This document shows, piece after piece, positions 63,759-64,000 of a stretch of 64,000 bases of DNA. Both the position numbers and the translations under genes were made by a program. The notes under the pieces are model-generated. The model ran no database searches and had not been told where the DNA came from. It worked only from the letters and a program-made list of their open reading frames with translations. The DNA lies in assembly GCA_013696965.1 (NCBI GenBank), contig JACCXN010000057.1, positions 186,001 through 250,000 of the forward strand, given 5' to 3'. Position 1 is the first letter of the stretch. Each line of letters starts with the position of its first letter. Source of the DNA: Bacteroidota bacterium. GTDB lineage: Bacteria > Bacteroidota > Bacteroidia > JACCXN01.

Positions 63759-64000
63759 ATGTCATTACAAACATTTAGGGAAAGGGTTAATCTTTATATT
63801 TATGACAGTAAGGAGCGAAACCTTAGAATATTAAGGTATACAAGCTTTTTTGTTTCTGTATTTGTAATAAGTGTTCTTGTTTTTTATTATGGTTTTCCTC
63901 AAACCACTGAAAGACAGGAAATTCTTTTAGGAGTTATAAAAGTTAGTTTTGTATTTTATATCTTTAGCTACATAACCCGGTTTTTATACACTTTTGAGCC
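63759..64000 (+). CDS. TrkH-like potassium transporter N-terminus (cut by window end)
   Basis: The ATG at 63759, two bases after the kinase gene stop, opens a frame to the window end (about 80 residues). It has a polar start with LYIYDSKERNLRILRY, a membrane helix (about 28-46) and a second near 60-77. The wording VFYYGFPQT resembles the N-terminal helix pair of Bacteroidota TrkH potassium uptake proteins. Only a small part is visible, so the family is not certain. Confidence 0.5.
   Translation, partial: MSLQTFRERVNLYIYDSKERNLRILRYTSFFVSVFVISVLVFYYGFPQTTERQEILLGVIKVSFVFYIFSYITRFLYTFE

Noticed and set aside
1-64000. CRISPR arrays, insertion sequences, tRNA or rRNA genes
   Set aside because: No regularly spaced repeats, no transposase, no tRNA cloverleaf with TTCGA arm and no rRNA-like sequence were found by reading.

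Overview
The window is an AT-rich chromosomal segment from a member of the Bacteroidota (Bacteroidetes), most likely a free-living or environmental lineage. The evidence is the gliding-motility genes gldG and gldF, two secreted proteins with C-terminal type IX secretion (T9SS) sorting domains, a CarboxypepD_reg/TonB-dependent receptor, several outer-membrane beta-barrels and lipoproteins, and promoter-like sites of the Bacteroidota type (TAnnTTTG). I see no rRNA, tRNA, CRISPR array, insertion sequence or prophage. The segment reads as ordinary core chromosome with some lineage-specific envelope genes.

Layout. 1-3.2 kb: a reverse operon of a DUF4340-like protein (cut by the window edge), gldG and gldF. 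3.5-6.2 kb: a TPR/SpoIIE-type phosphatase. 6.5-9.1 kb: aspartate kinase and diaminopimelate decarboxylase (lysine/DAP supply). 9.1-12.2 kb: a GH26 glycanase coupled to a repeat-bearing barrel protein and a small membrane protein. 12.6-14.7 kb: a T9SS-exported CotH-like protein carrying a ten-G tract. 15.1-18.6 kb: Ku and LigD, a two-gene end-joining operon. 18.8-23.2 kb: a small orphan gene, a YihY/BrkB membrane protein, an M42-like peptidase and a T9SS-exported zinc protease. 23.8-26.5 kb: dnaA, a low-molecular-weight phosphatase and a tetrapyrrole-methylase-fold methyltransferase. 26.9-29.4 kb: a lipoprotein, a barrel protein and pcm. 29.5-32.9 kb: an oxidoreductase, a novel lipoprotein and a polyprenyl-phosphate sugar transferase (surface glycan). 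33-34.4 kb: xerD and aroQ, divergent. 34.4-39.3 kb: a large TPR protein overlapping a barrel gene. 39.4-41.9 kb: ftsE, xseA, xseB. 42.1-44.3 kb: two glycosyltransferases. 44.5-47 kb: murB, mnmD and an exported protein. 47-49.3 kb: aroB-aroA. 49.7-53.5 kb: a TonB-dependent receptor and proline dehydrogenase. 53.5-61.4 kb: a SpoIIAA-like protein, a degenerate pirin, a sigma-54-type response regulator, an AI-2E-family transporter, an L,D-transpeptidase, a DJ-1/PfpI protein, a YdeI-like protein and a small membrane protein. 61.5-64 kb: an aminotransferase, a heptose-phosphate kinase and the start of a TrkH-like potassium transporter.

Functionally the window combines housekeeping genes (replication initiation, aromatic amino acid and lysine/DAP synthesis, peptidoglycan precursor, DNA repair, tRNA modification) with envelope and secretion genes. 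No obvious complete new system stands out. The best leads are the GH26/repeat-barrel/membrane-protein module, the TPR-barrel overlapping pair, the pirin that has lost all four metal-ligand positions, the response regulator with GAFTSA and no DNA-binding domain, the G10 tract in the CotH-like gene, a glycosyltransferase with no ATG/GTG/TTG start, and a cluster of DnaA-box-like sites 11 kb from dnaA.
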